From Solanum dulcamara (taxonomy: Eukaryota; Streptophyta; Magnoliopsida; Solanales; Solanaceae), in assembly GCF_947179165.1 (NCBI RefSeq), contig NC_077242.1:50725097-50789096 (forward strand): a stretch of 64,000 bases of DNA, given 5' to 3'. Below the pieces are notes generated by a model. It worked only from the letters and a program-made list of their open reading frames with translations, was not told the origin of the DNA and made no database searches. The translations under genes and the position numbers were made by a program. This document shows, piece by piece, positions 1 through 11,000 of this stretch. Every line of letters begins with the position of its first letter. The first letter of the stretch is position 1.

Positions 1-1178
1 AAAAGTATGTGTTAGTACATGGAAGGCACTATGTATGTGAGAAGTATTCATGAACAATAACCATAGGACATAATCAATATGAAACATGAGATGTAATACC
101 AATATCTTAAAAATGAGTAAAACCCTGAAAACATTAAAACATCATAATCATTGGTCAATGCTTCAAAAAAAACATCATCATGAGAACCTTAAAACTTTAC
201 ATCAAATGGTGTATATAGGACCATTATCCTACATACAAAACCATGCGAGCTATTATATGAAATCCGATGAACCCCATATCGAAAGGGGAATGCTACCTTC
301 CATGGGTAGACTTCTTGGTGGTACTCTTTCTTTAACTGTGCTCTATGTGGATCCACTAGCTCTGCCATATTGACATATTTGAACTAACACAGGTATCTTA
401 GTTAGAGACTAAAGGTTGCTACTAGGATTCTCTTTTGTAGCCACGATGGCATACCAGACTGAACCCCACCTTAAATTCTTCTCTATGCTTAGTCATTATC
501 CTAACAGAAATTTAATGAAAACATAATCATTAATATTATTAGGAGAGATAATAATAAATATCAATCCATCTTATGAACGTAACATATGAATAACTCATCT
601 ATCAACTTCATCATTAGTGTGATGAATTACCATCACAACCTTTAACTTCTTTAACATGATAGTGTAAGAATTGTCCTTATTGCACTTTAAATTATTTGCT
701 TATAGCATTATTGAAGTATGATTCATAACTTCTTGCTTGAAGAGCATCTTTGAATATCACTAATAAAACTTCTCATTGAACTTAACTAGAAAATCATGAT
801 CATAAATCATAAATCATGATGGAACTATCATATAGCATAGATCTTTAAAATTTATCTTGAAATTATGTAATTTAATATCATTATACATAATTCAGCTAAT
901 AGCATTAAAATATATCCTAATTAAGAAGACGTAGGTGGTTTGGCCACCATGGCAGGCCCCTCGGTCCATGGTGGGCATTACAGACCATGGTCCCTTTTGT
1001 AAGCCTCCCCCCTGATCCATGGCCTTACCATGATAGCTCACTATATATGGTGGTGGGGAGTGGGGAGAACGGACTATGGTGAGCTTTGTGGTTATCGCCT
1101 AGTGCCAAAAAGCTAAGTTTTTTGGGTTAACTTCCTTGGAACCTTTTCTTACGACTTGTCAACTTTTGGGGTTTTACA
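1..1178 (-). repeat. 3' LTR of element G (partial)
   Basis: The segment aligns by eye with 6480-6916: both contain the stretch around 'gttagtacatgga', 'ggtcaat' and 'gagctatta'. It ends at 1178 with 'gttttaca', the complement of an LTR beginning TGTAA, and the polypurine tract follows directly. The part that matches 6102-6480 is outside the window. Between about 920 and 1080 there is a local run of ccatgg-rich sequence and a TATA-like 'ctatatatgg' near 1041; it may belong to U3, but I cannot prove a promoter. Confidence 0.8.
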
Positions 1179-1195
1179 ATATCTCCCTCTTGGAA
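1179..1195 (-). promoter_or_regulatory. Polypurine tract of element G
   Basis: The plus-strand 'atatctccctcttgg' reads as a purine-rich run on the minus strand and lies directly against the 3' LTR. It would prime plus-strand DNA synthesis. The same layout recurs at 17424, 23278, 28976, 38381 and 63334. The following bases to about 1490 are 3' untranslated sequence of G with no recognisable gene; they contain the family motif GAGGATGAATG on the minus strand. Confidence 0.65.
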
Positions 1196-1493
1196 ATATT
1201 CATCCTCGAATGGGATTCAAACTATCATGAATAGAATAGGAATGGAACATATCTACCCAACATGAATGCAAAACATCTCAAAAATACGTAAAATATGAAA
1301 CATTTGATCTCAAGCTAAAGCATGACTTTAAAATTCTTTTCATGAACATGAATACATATAAAAATGTGAGAATGACGGAAATATTTAGTTTGGGCTGATT
1401 TGGATCATGAAAGAGCTAATACCTCAACTAGACACGGAAGGAAAGAGATGACGATATCGTGACATAATATTGGGTTCGGCTTCCTATGTAGAA

Positions 1494-2800
1494 CCATCAA
1501 CCTCTTGGTTCCTCCATAACTATTTAACTAAAGTTATTTCCTTGTTTCTCAACTTCCTAACTTTCCGGTCTAAGATCACAACTAGAATCTCCTCATAGTA
1601 AAGACTCTCCTTCACATCAATGTTGTCCAACGGCACAATAGAGAAAGGATCACCAACAAACATCCTAAACAAATACAAATGAAACACCAGATGCAGCGAT
1701 GCCATATCACAAGGCAAATCCAACTCCTATGCCACCTTGTCAACCTCAAAATTTGATATGGGCCAAAATAGCGGGGAATAAGCTTTTCTTTCCTACCAAA
1801 ATACATCACAACCTTCATGGTTGAAATTTTCAAGTAAATCATTAACCTCAAATTCAAGTTCTCTTCTCCTCACATTTGAATAGGACTTTTCTCGGCTTTG
1901 GGTTGCCTTTAATCTTTCTCTAATAATTATAACCTTCTCCATAGGCTCAAATACAAACTCTAGTCCTATCAAAGCAACTTCACTGACTTCAAATCGACTA
2001 ATAGGAGACCTACACCTGCTACTATATAGAGCCTTAAAGGGAGCCATCTGAATGATGGAGTGATAATTGTTATTATAGGAAAACACTATCAATGGCAAAT
2101 GATCATCCCAATTACCTCTAAAATCTATAAAAAAAAAGCTCTCAACATGGTAAGCTCGGCTTGACCATCTGTCTATAGGTGAAACATAGTAATAAGCTTA
2201 ACTTGGGTACCAAGACCCTTTTGGAATTATCTCATAAACTGAGATGTAAACTGAGTTCCTCGATCCAAAATGATAGAAAATGGAACACCATGAAATCAAC
2301 TCCTGGATAAACAATCTAGCATAGTACTTGGATAAATATGAAGTCTTAACATGAAGAAAATAAGTCGATTTGGTCATTCAGTCAACAACTACCAAAATAG
2401 AATCTTGTTGTCTACGAATATGAGGCAAACTAGTTATAAAGTCCACATTCAATATCTTGAGCCCCCTCCCAGTTTTTGATGCTCAATATTCACTTGTTGA
2501 CAATTCAAACACTTAGTCACAAACTCTTCAATATCCCTTTTCATGTCATTCCACCAATACATTTCTCTCAAATTACGATACATCATGGTGGGACACATAT
2601 GAATAGAATATGCCAAATAATAAGCTTCGAACAATATCATTTCCCTTAAACCATCAACATTGGGAATACATAATCGACCTTGATATCTCGAAACACCATA
2701 TTTCCCTTAGGAAAAATTTTCAATGATCTTTTCGGCAATCGCCTTCTTCAACTAAACCAACGTAGGATCACTATATTACTTGGACTTAACCACTGCTATA
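1494..2800 (-). pseudogene. G integrase and chromodomain remnant
   Basis: Reading the minus strand, the N-terminal zinc-binding region appears at about 2449-2640 (H..., then CLNCQQV), the core C-terminal part near 2040-2098 (YNNNYHSIIQMAPF.ALY), the C-terminal domain at 1793-2040 (RRRELEFEVND) and a chromodomain-type tail at about 1494-1723 (VILDRKVRKLRNKE, then a stop where the usual LWRNQ follows). Integrase inserts the cDNA, and the chromodomain is thought to steer it to heterochromatin. Stops and frame changes split the gene into at least four pieces, so it is dead. Domain borders are approximate. Confidence 0.75.
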
Positions 2801-4300
2801 AGATACAATTAAGAACCATTTTGCACAATAACACCACCATCTTCATTATCAACTAAGCAAACACCCAAATGGGCCAATCTATGAATATCCCGAACTAACT
2901 CTTTCTTCTCATCCTCAATATGGGCAACACTGTTCATGGACAATATACTAAGAACGTTAGAAATAATATTTGCTTTTCCTGGATTGAATAACACACTCAT
3001 ATCATAATCTTTCAATAATTCAAGACATATCTTTCATCAAAGGTTAAAGTCCTTTTGAGTGAACACATATTGCAAACTCTTGTCATCAGTGAAAACATCC
3101 ACATAGACGCCATATAGATAGTGTCTCCACAATTTTAAAAGAATACCAAAACTTCTAAATCGAAGTTATGGGTCGGGTAATTCTTCTCATTAACCTTGAG
3201 TTGCCTAGAAGAATAGGCTATCACTTCAGTTTCTGCATTAACACACAACCAAGATCAACTCGTGAAGCATCTCAATAAATAAAAAATCCATTAAAACCTT
3301 CCGGCAAGGTCAATACTGGAGCAGAAGTAATCCTATACTTCAACTATTGAAAACTCTACTCACAAGCCTCAGACCATTGAAATTTAAGATTCTTTTGAGT
3401 TAAAGTAGTCAAGAGCGCTGCAATGGAAGAGAAACCTTCGACCAACCATCTATAATAATAGACTAATCCCAGGAAACTCAGAATATTAGAAAGAGACAAC
3501 GGTCTAGGCCATTTCTTAACTGCCTCAGTCTTATTGGAATTAACCATAATTTGTTCATCATAGATGATATGGCCAAGGAATGAAGCTGACCTCAACCAAA
3601 ATTCACACTTATTAAATTTTGAAAATAATTGACGGTCCTTGAGAATTGGCAATACAATCCTTAAATGATTGGCATTCTTTTATTCACTCCATGAATAGAT
3701 CAAACTGTCATCAATGAACATAATTACGAACATATCCAAGCATTGCTTAGACACCCTATTCATGAAATCCATAAAAGTTGCAGGGGCATTTGTTTGTCTA
3801 TTTTTAAAAGAAATAACCAAGAATTTAAAGTGATCATACTGAGTTCTAAAAGCCATCTTCGGAATGTCATATTCTGTTACGCAGATTTTATGATGACCTG
3901 ATAAGAGAATAATCTATAAAAAGTAACTAGCTCCTTAAAGTTGAATGAACAACTCATCAATCCTTAGAATGGGATACTTATTCTTAATCCTGACCATGTT
4001 CAATTGCATATAATAAATACACATTCTAACAAAACCATCCTTCTTTCTAACAAAGATAATTGTACCCTTTGGAGAGATACTAAATCTAATGAATCCCATA
4101 TCAAACAACTGATCTTTTAACTCTTTCAATTCTGCTAAGGCCATTGGATAAGGAGGAATAGATATAGGCTGAGTATTAGTGAGATGATCGATATCAAAGT
4201 CTATTTCTCTTTCAGGAGGAATACCTGGGAGATCATCGGGGAAAACTTCTAAAACCTTATTAACAACCAAAATTGATGCAAGAATAGGAGCTTCAAAATT
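2801..4300 (-). pseudogene. G reverse transcriptase and RNase H remnant
   Basis: The RT palm motif FIDD reads on the minus strand at about 3708-3719, followed by the RT end (KCEFWLRSASFLGHII, then KKWPRPLSLSNI) at 3356-3652. RNase H-linked residues (MKDYDMSVLFNPGKANII) and the linker to integrase (MNSVAHIEDEKKELVRDIHRLA) lie at 2809-3015. The upstream RT fingers ([21 protein letters not shown]) are in the reading frame that spans 3935-4600. Several stops and frame changes interrupt it. The catalytic FIDD box itself is unchanged. Confidence 0.75.
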
Positions 4301-4800
4301 AGTATCTCTAGCCCTTACTAGATGATTAATGCAACATTCGAAAATTATTTTCCTAGCTTTAAGGCATGAGATGAGTTGGCCCTTAAATATGTAATCACTA
4401 TCTTTCCATTCTAAGACTGGCTCATTTGCAATCTGAAACTTGACCATGCGGGTCCTATAACTTATAGAAGCATAACATGACTGAAGATAATCCATATCGA
4501 GAATAACATCAAAATCGATTATATCAAACTTTACAAGATAAACTAAGGTGATTTTTTGAAAAATTGAAACTGGGCAATTTCTATAGACTCTTTTACCCAA
4601 AACTCAATCATTAGTAGGAGAATAGACTGAAAAAGGTTATAGCAAGATCTTAGGACTAACAGTGAATCTCATAGTAAGAAAGGGACTAACAAATTATTGA
4701 GTATCACCTGGATCTATATTTCCATAAATATCAAAGTCAAAAATATTCAATATACCAGTCACAACATCGGGGGAATCCTTTAACTCCTAATAAGTCTGAA
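4300..4800 (-). pseudogene. G protease and protease-RT linker remnant
   Basis: A retropepsin-type region reads on the minus strand. An active-site-like DPG lies near 4710 (NIDPGDT, then a stop, then FVSP), and the flap-to-core end ([10 protein letters not shown]) lies near 4490-4520. It continues into the linker ([19 protein letters not shown]) typical of plant gypsy pol. Here the common DSGA active site appears as DPGD, with a stop two codons later. In life it would cleave the Gag-Pol polyprotein. Confidence 0.6.
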
Positions 4801-5884
4801 GGGCATAAATCTTTTTTACCAGTGACCTCCACCCAAAGTAGTAACACGCTGATCTAGATGACTGGTAGTCTGATTTTGAGTCTGAGGTCTAGCACCACTC
4901 CTACACTCCCTCTAGTGATGACCCGGGTTTCCACACATATAGTACACATCCAACCTTGTTAGGCATTCTTGCATGGAGAGATGACTTGACCACTCGGAGC
5001 TCCTCCTTATGATTCAAGATTAGGAACCTTATCCTTATTAAATTTTGGGTCCGTAGTGTTAGATGATGCTTGTTCAGAATACCTTTGATGAAACTGAGGA
5101 CGACTAGCATTACTGGACTTTCTAAGAGAAAGGTTACCACCATGGGTTCACGCCTTCTTGGACTCCCTCTTAAACCTCTCCTTTAGCTTTTCCTCCTCGA
5201 TTTTTTTGGCTGATATATCCGTCTCCTTGATGAGCATGGGGTTTCTACATTCTTTGACCATGAAATTGGACACTCCTAAAATAAACTTGCCCATACGAGC
5301 TCTTGGATCCACAACTATAAAATCAGCATTTTTGGAAAATTTGGTCAACTTGAGGGAATACTCCCTCACACTCATGTTACATTGGCATAAATTGATATAC
5401 TCCTGCATCTTAGACTCCGTCAACTCCAGCAAAAATAATCGATCAAGAAAAGCATCCTTTAACTTCTCCTAATCAATAGGATCATCATGTAAACCTCTCT
5501 CACTAACCCATTGTTCATACCACACATGAGCAACCCCTTTGGGTTGATATGCCGCTAAGTCCACTTTTTTTAATCAGATTAACACCCATGATGCCATTAA
5601 TCTTACTAAACCCTCCATAATCTATTGTGGATCCTCATCTACCTAATATCCTTGAAACTCAAAAATGTCATACAGGTGAAATCATAAACTCGGCTAGCCA
5701 CCGTACCCAAATTAGTGTTCATGAAATATACTACCTCATGATTCACTTGAGCTACCATGGCTTGAGTAAGAACTTTGAAAGCGACTCAAAACTCTACATG
5801 AGATACTTGTTCATTCAAAGACTCATTTAGAGCTTTTTGATCTTCCTGAACATTCTTCCAGATAGGGTTTCTCCATGGAGGCAT
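4801..5884 (-). pseudogene. G gag remnant with zinc knuckle
   Basis: The start is taken at 5884, where the minus strand reads MPPWRNPIWKNV, the place where related copies have MAPRR. A stop follows within about 40 codons (VEF then stop). The capsid-like core is clear at 5148-5432 (MQEYINLCQCNMSVREYSLKLTKFSK). A nucleocapsid zinc knuckle reads near 4900-4930 as YYMCGNPGHH, with the first cysteine changed to tyrosine. Gag would form the particle; this one is broken. Confidence 0.7.
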
Positions 5885-6101
5885 GATTCTGTAATCATAA
5901 AGAGAAAGTGTTAAAGGTGGAAACCTTAGGGTTCAACTCTATAGAACAATGAGATCATGAGAGAAGTGATGTTTTTCCTAAGACATCTTATGTCCTCTTA
6001 TTCATATATGTGGCATGATTCACAATGATGAACAAGACTCTACTTGATGTAGAATGTTACACTCACTAGGAAACTTGAACCTTGTGCTCTAATATAAAGT
6101 T
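5885..6101 (-). other. G leader and degenerate primer-binding site
   Basis: This is untranslated leader between the 5' LTR and gag. Next to the LTR, at about 6081-6098, the minus strand reads ATATTAGAGCACAAG, a decayed version of the initiator-Met tRNA complement TGGTATCAGAGC. No gene is visible. Confidence 0.55.
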
Positions 6102-6916
6102 TGTCATGACCCAAGCTAGACCCTAGGTGCGACTAGGAGGTTGGATTCCCTGGGGACCTCAACCAAGCCTCTTAGTATATGATTCATGAGCATAAATAAG
6201 GTAAATAAACCTAAATCAAAGAAATAGAAGCACAGTCTCAAAGTGAGGAATGTAAGACTCTCAACATCTAACATGCCTCTACTAACTAGATGGGGGAATA
6301 AGACAAGCTCCTAGCTCACCCATGAAAACATAATATTAATAAAGTAATCAACAGGAAAAATAAATAAGTATCATGCCCTCGAACTATGAGGACTCACCAA
6401 CACTACAAAAATAATAGCTCTAGCCACGAATAGGAGGATGAGCGTGATCGTCAAATCACATATTATGATACAATATAGCCAAAAAGTATACATTAGTACA
6501 TGGAATGCACTAAGTATGTTAGAAGTATGCATGAATGATAAACATAGGACATAATTAATATGAATCATGAGATATAATACCAATATCTTAATACATGAGT
6601 AAAATCATGAAAATGTTACAACATCATAATAATTGGTCAATTTATCCAAATATCATCATCGTGAGAACTTTATATAACTTTAGTTTAACATGTGTGGGAT
6701 AGAACTATTAACCGACATATAAAGCAATGTGAGCTATTACATGGAGTTCAATTAAACCAATATTGAAAGGGGAAGGCTACCTTGCTAGGGTAGACTTCTT
6801 GATGGTATAGCCTGTGGTAGTCTTCGTGGTCATCACCTAGTGTTAAAAAGAAGAGTTTTCTTGGGAAACTTCAATCGAACCTTTTCTTGCCACTTTTTAA
6901 CTTCTAGGGTCTTACA
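6102..6916 (-). repeat. 5' LTR of element G with internal deletion
   Basis: It begins on the plus strand with tgtcatgaccc (6102) and ends with ggtcttaca (6916). Against the 3' copy it lacks the part matching roughly 325-1075 of the window, about 750 bp: the sequence runs from 'gacttcttgatggtatag' straight into 'cctgtggtagtcttcgtgg'. The remaining 815 bp align well. Confidence 0.75.
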
Positions 6917-8220
6917 GTTTCAGTTGTTAATGAGTTTTTGAATGTATTTCCTATTGATCTCCAAAGTATCCCTCCCAAAAGGAATATAAACTTTGGTATT
7001 GATCTTCTCCATAATACCCAAACTATCTATATTCCTCCCTACTGAATGGCCTCGGCAGAACATATTGAGTTAAAGGATCAGTTTAAATATTTATTAGATA
7101 AGAGCTTTATTAGACCGAGTATCTCTTCATGGGGTACTCCGGTTCCCTTTGTTAAAAATAAAAATGGTTCCCTTCAGATTTATATTGATTACCAGCAATT
7201 GAACTAGGTCACCATTAAGAATAAATATCCCATTCCAAGTATTGATGACTTATTTAATGAACTTCAAGGTGTAAGCTACTTTTTAAAAATAGATCTTTGA
7301 TCTGGTTATCATCAACTCTAATTAAAGGAATATGACATTACAAAGATGACTTTTAGAACTCAGTATTATCACTTTGAATTCTTAATTATGTCTTTTGGAC
7401 TAAGGAAGGCTACTACAACTTTAATGGATTTGATGAAAAGGGTGCTCAAGCAGTATTTTGATATGTTTTTGATTGTGTTCATTGATGATATTTTTATTTA
7501 TTGTCGAAGTGAAGAGGAGAATGCGAATCAATTGACGATTGTGTTGCAAGTCCTCAAGGACCGTCAATTTTTTGTTAAGTATAGCAAGTGTGAGTTTTGG
7601 TAGATGTCAATTTCTTTCCTTTGCCATGTTGTCTCCGATGAAGGTGTTATTATCAATCCAAAACTGACCGAACAGGTTAAGAAATGGCTTAGATCTTTGT
7701 CTCCTTCTGATATTCGAAGTTTCTTGTGCTTAGCCGGTTCTTATAAATGGTTTATGAAAGGATTCTCTCCCACTGCATTGCCCTTGACTACTTTGACTAT
7801 AAACAAGATAAGATTCCAATGGTCCGAGGCATATGAGAAAAGCTTCTAGGAGTTGAAAGAAAGTCTTAGCTTTGCTCCATTGTTGACTCTACTGGAAGAT
7901 TTCGATGGGTATGTTGTTTATTGTTATGCTTCAAGGGATGGTCTTGGTTGTTTTTTGATGCAAAATGGTAAGGTGATAGCCTATACTTCTAGAAAACTTT
8001 AGGTGCATGAAAAGAACTATCCAACTTATGAGAATTAATGGCAATTGTATTTGCTTTGAAGATATGGAGACACTATCTTTATGTTGTCCATGTGGATGTA
8101 TTCACCGACCATAAGAGTTGGCAATATGTGTTCAACCAAAAGGACATCAACCTTCATAAAAAAAGATGGCATGAGTTGTTGAAAGATTATGATATGAGTG
8201 TGTTATACCATTTGCGGTAA
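6917..8220 (+). pseudogene. Element H: plus-strand gypsy protease-linker, RT and RNase H remnant
   Basis: The plus strand reads the protease-RT linker (VVNEFLNVFPIDL), RT fingers ([18 protein letters not shown]), the palm FIDD at 7478-7489, the RT end (KYSKCEFW, stop, MSISFLCHVVSDEG) and RNase H (DASRDGLG-like, then [19 protein letters not shown]) ending at LKDYDMSVLYHLR. Stops recur where the family has W or Q codons. The left end is cut by the insertion of G at 6916. The right end is lost at about 8220, where a minus-strand LTR begins. Everything upstream (gag, 5' LTR) lies left of G and outside the window. Confidence 0.8.
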
Positions 8221-8224
8221 AATG

Positions 8225-10090
8225 AATTTGGTTGAATGAGGACTCACCAACTCCTTAGAGATGTGAAGAAAACTCTAGCCTCAAACGGGGTAGTCGTGAG
8301 TATTGTCCGTACCTACATAATGACATAATATAGACAAAATATGTGTTAGTACGTTTGAATGTACTAAGTATGTGAGGTATGCATGACAAGTAAGAGAACA
8401 TAATCAATATGCCATAAGATGCATGGCCAATCATAATGAGCATGAGTATGGTTTAAAAGCAATTTTTAAAGATAAGAGATTCTTGGTCAATTTATATCAT
8501 AAAACTTCAACTTGCAACTCATAACTTGATATTTTAAAGATTAACATGAACTTGTGTGGGATAAGACCTTTAACTGACAACTAAAACAATGCGAGCTACT
8601 ACATAAAATCCAATGACTCTTAATTGAGATAGGTTGATGACTCCTACCTCAAAACAGAGGAGGCTACCTTGTTAAGTCATAATCCAAAGATAACTCAACT
8701 CAACTCAACTGGGCTATATGGATCAACTAGCAAGTCCATAAAGGCAACCTACGTGGGCAACATAATATGAGAGTTTAGGTTACTACTAGAATTTCCTTGG
8801 ATAACCAACTACATTATTCAACCGAACGCCACCTAGAAATCTTTTCAGTTCTTAGTCAATATCCCAATGGAAACTCGTAAAACATACTCATAACATAGTA
8901 GGGAAAGATAGTAACTGCATATCAATCCATCTTTAAAATATTTAGGAATAGCTCATCTAACTTGGTGATTTATAAGAATCTTTAACTTCGGTGAGAATTG
9001 TCCTTATCACCATTTTAAAACAAGTAATGATCTTAACCCTGATCGTTATCTAAAATCATCTAATGATCTTAAGACTGATCATTAGCTCAACTTTAACTTC
9101 AAAATGTATAATCTCAATTGTAACTCATTGAAAACTATCTTTGTAAATCATTTAACTCATAAAAATTATCTTTAACTCGTGATCATAGCTTGAAAATAAC
9201 TCTTATGCATAGGTATCTATGATTCAACTTGAAATAATGCAATTCACATGAAAACATGCATATAAAGATCATTGATAACATCTAAAAACGAAATCAACTC
9301 AACCAAATGCAATTCATCAATACTAGGGTTCATAATCAATTGTAAATTGAATGAAAACTTGATAAATATTTGGGATTTCATGGGTGAAAAGGGGACATAA
9401 ATAATTTTCCACATACCTTGCTTGAATTTACTAGGAATTGAAGAAGAACTTTGAAGAAATCTGGAAACTCTAGCTTGGAGATTGGAGAGAAACCTTGAGA
9501 AATTTTTGTGAGCTCTTACCTTCGAAATTTTAAGAGAATGAATTGAATAGGAGGGGCTTATGAAAAAAAGAGTATTTATAGACTTTGAACTTGGCCATAA
9601 AAGTGTCTAGGTTCATCGAATCAAACTTTAGAAAAAACACAATATCCCTTCATTAATTTTGTAAAATTGACTCTACGGAACCTATCATACTGGCAGTCTT
9701 GGAAACAACAAATCCTGCAGGTCTTAGAAAGGGTCTGAAAATAGAATCTCTAAAGTTTTGTGACGGGTGGTATTTACATCCCATCCTTACTTCTACGAGT
9801 CGTCCTGTCAAGTCATCATCTTGGCCTTAGGGAAACTTTGAACAAGGCTTCTGAACTCTGGTTGACGAGAGGTTTCTACGACCCATTTTCTCGAGGACGG
9901 CTCATCCTGTAAGGTCATAGAACCTCTCATAGAAAAAAACTTCAACTTTTTTTGAAGGGTCACTCTATGACCCAACCTTACAAGCTGTGGAAATCTTTAT
10001 GAGCCATAGAGGGACTCGTTCACGTGGATGGATTCACAATTTTGAGACTTTTCTCCTTGGTTCCATCTTTCCTACTGATGGGGTCTTACA
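8225..10090 (-). repeat. 3' LTR of element B, outer end truncated
   Basis: It aligns by eye with 27110-28975 (shared blocks such as 'gactcaccaactc', 'aaaactctagcc', and the doubled 'taatgatctta..ctgatc' at 9018-9085). The roughly 260 bp corresponding to the start of the other copy on the plus strand (26851-27110) are missing. In their place is the plus-strand RNase H of H, so this is a deletion or rearrangement border. It ends at 10090 with ggtcttaca. Confidence 0.8.
9571..9580 (-). promoter_or_regulatory. Candidate TATA box in B 3' LTR
   Basis: The minus strand reads TATAAATACT, about 510 bp inside the LTR. The same motif is at the matching place in the other LTR (28441-28450, CTATAAATAC). 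Position and conservation suggest the U3 promoter; the start site is not known. Confidence 0.45.
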
Positions 10091-11000
10091 ATATATTTCT
10101 CTCTTGGGAACATTACATTTTGAATGGGATTAACTTATCATAGGAAGGATACGGAAATAGGACTAGCAACCCAATATGAACATGGTTACATCTTAAAATA
10201 AATGGAACATGAAAACTTTAACTTAATATAAAATCATAACTTTTAAAATCAACCTTTTCATGAAGATGCATGCATATGAATGGCATAGGATGAAGTGAAC
10301 ACGTAAGAGTTCAACTAGCTTAAATGAGAGAACTTATTACTTTAGGCTTGAGTAGCGGCAAAAGAGGTACGGGTATCGTTTTATCGTATCTGCCTCTACC
10401 TCCTAAGTAGCACTTTGTACTTGTTGATTCCTCCATACCACTTTGACGGACACAACCTCTTTTTTCCTTAACTTCTTGACTTGCCGGTCTAAAATTTCCA
10501 CCGAAACTTCTTTGTAAGTCAAATCCTCCTCAACACTTAAATCATTCAATGGCACCATGGAGTTTGGATCACCCACGTACTTCCTCAATATCAACACATA
10601 AAATACCGGGTGAAATATAGCTAACTCAAGTGGAAAATCTAACTCATAAGCCACCTTGACAACACGTCTCAATATCTTGTAAGGTCATACGTATCTAGGA
10701 CTCAACTTCCCTTTTTTGCCAAAACACATTACATCCTTCATGGGTGAAACTTTCAAATATACCAAATCATCCACCTCAAATTCAAGCTCTCTATTCCTAA
10801 CACCAAAATAGGACATTTGACAACTTTGGGCCGTACTTAATCTTTTCTTTATGAGTCTTACCTTTTCCATAGCATAGATAACAAAATATGTACCAATCAA
10901 GGCCATCGTACCCACTTAAAACCAACCCATTGGGGATCTGCATCTCCTCCCATAAAATGCTTCCAAAGGAGCCATTTAGATGTTAGAGTACTAACTATTA
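10091..11000 (-). pseudogene. B integrase C-terminal domain and chromodomain remnant
   Basis: After a polypurine-like run next to the LTR and about 290 bp without a gene, the minus strand reads the chromodomain end (SVEILDRQVKKLRKKE then VSVKVVWRNQQVQSAT) at 10403-10672. Before it come AYELDFPLELAIFHPVFY and the integrase C-terminal barrel (RNRELEFEVDDLVYLKVSPM, FGKKGKLSPRYV) at 10685-10915. Compared with other copies there is a frame break between the two pieces. The sequence stops at 11000, where F1 inserted, and resumes at 14359. Confidence 0.8.

Larger units (their letters stand above)
1..6916 (-). mobile_element. Element G: decayed Tekay-like Ty3/gypsy chromovirus, left end outside window
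   Basis: Read on the minus strand the order is 5' LTR (6102-6916), primer-binding site, gag, protease, reverse transcriptase, RNase H, integrase with chromodomain, polypurine tract, then the 3' LTR (1-1178), whose far end lies beyond the window. This order and the C-terminal motifs fit Ty3/gypsy chromoviruses of the Tekay/Del type. The coding part has many stops and frameshifts, so no functional polyprotein is possible. The base following the 5' LTR (6917) falls inside a plus-strand pol of another element, so G inserted into that older copy. The target duplication cannot be checked because the other flank is outside the window. Confidence 0.85.

Noticed and set aside
900..1080. ccatgg-rich stretch in G LTR as a possible regulatory palindrome cluster
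   Set aside because: Only 6 bp palindromes without regular spacing; the second LTR copy lacks the region, so conservation cannot be judged.
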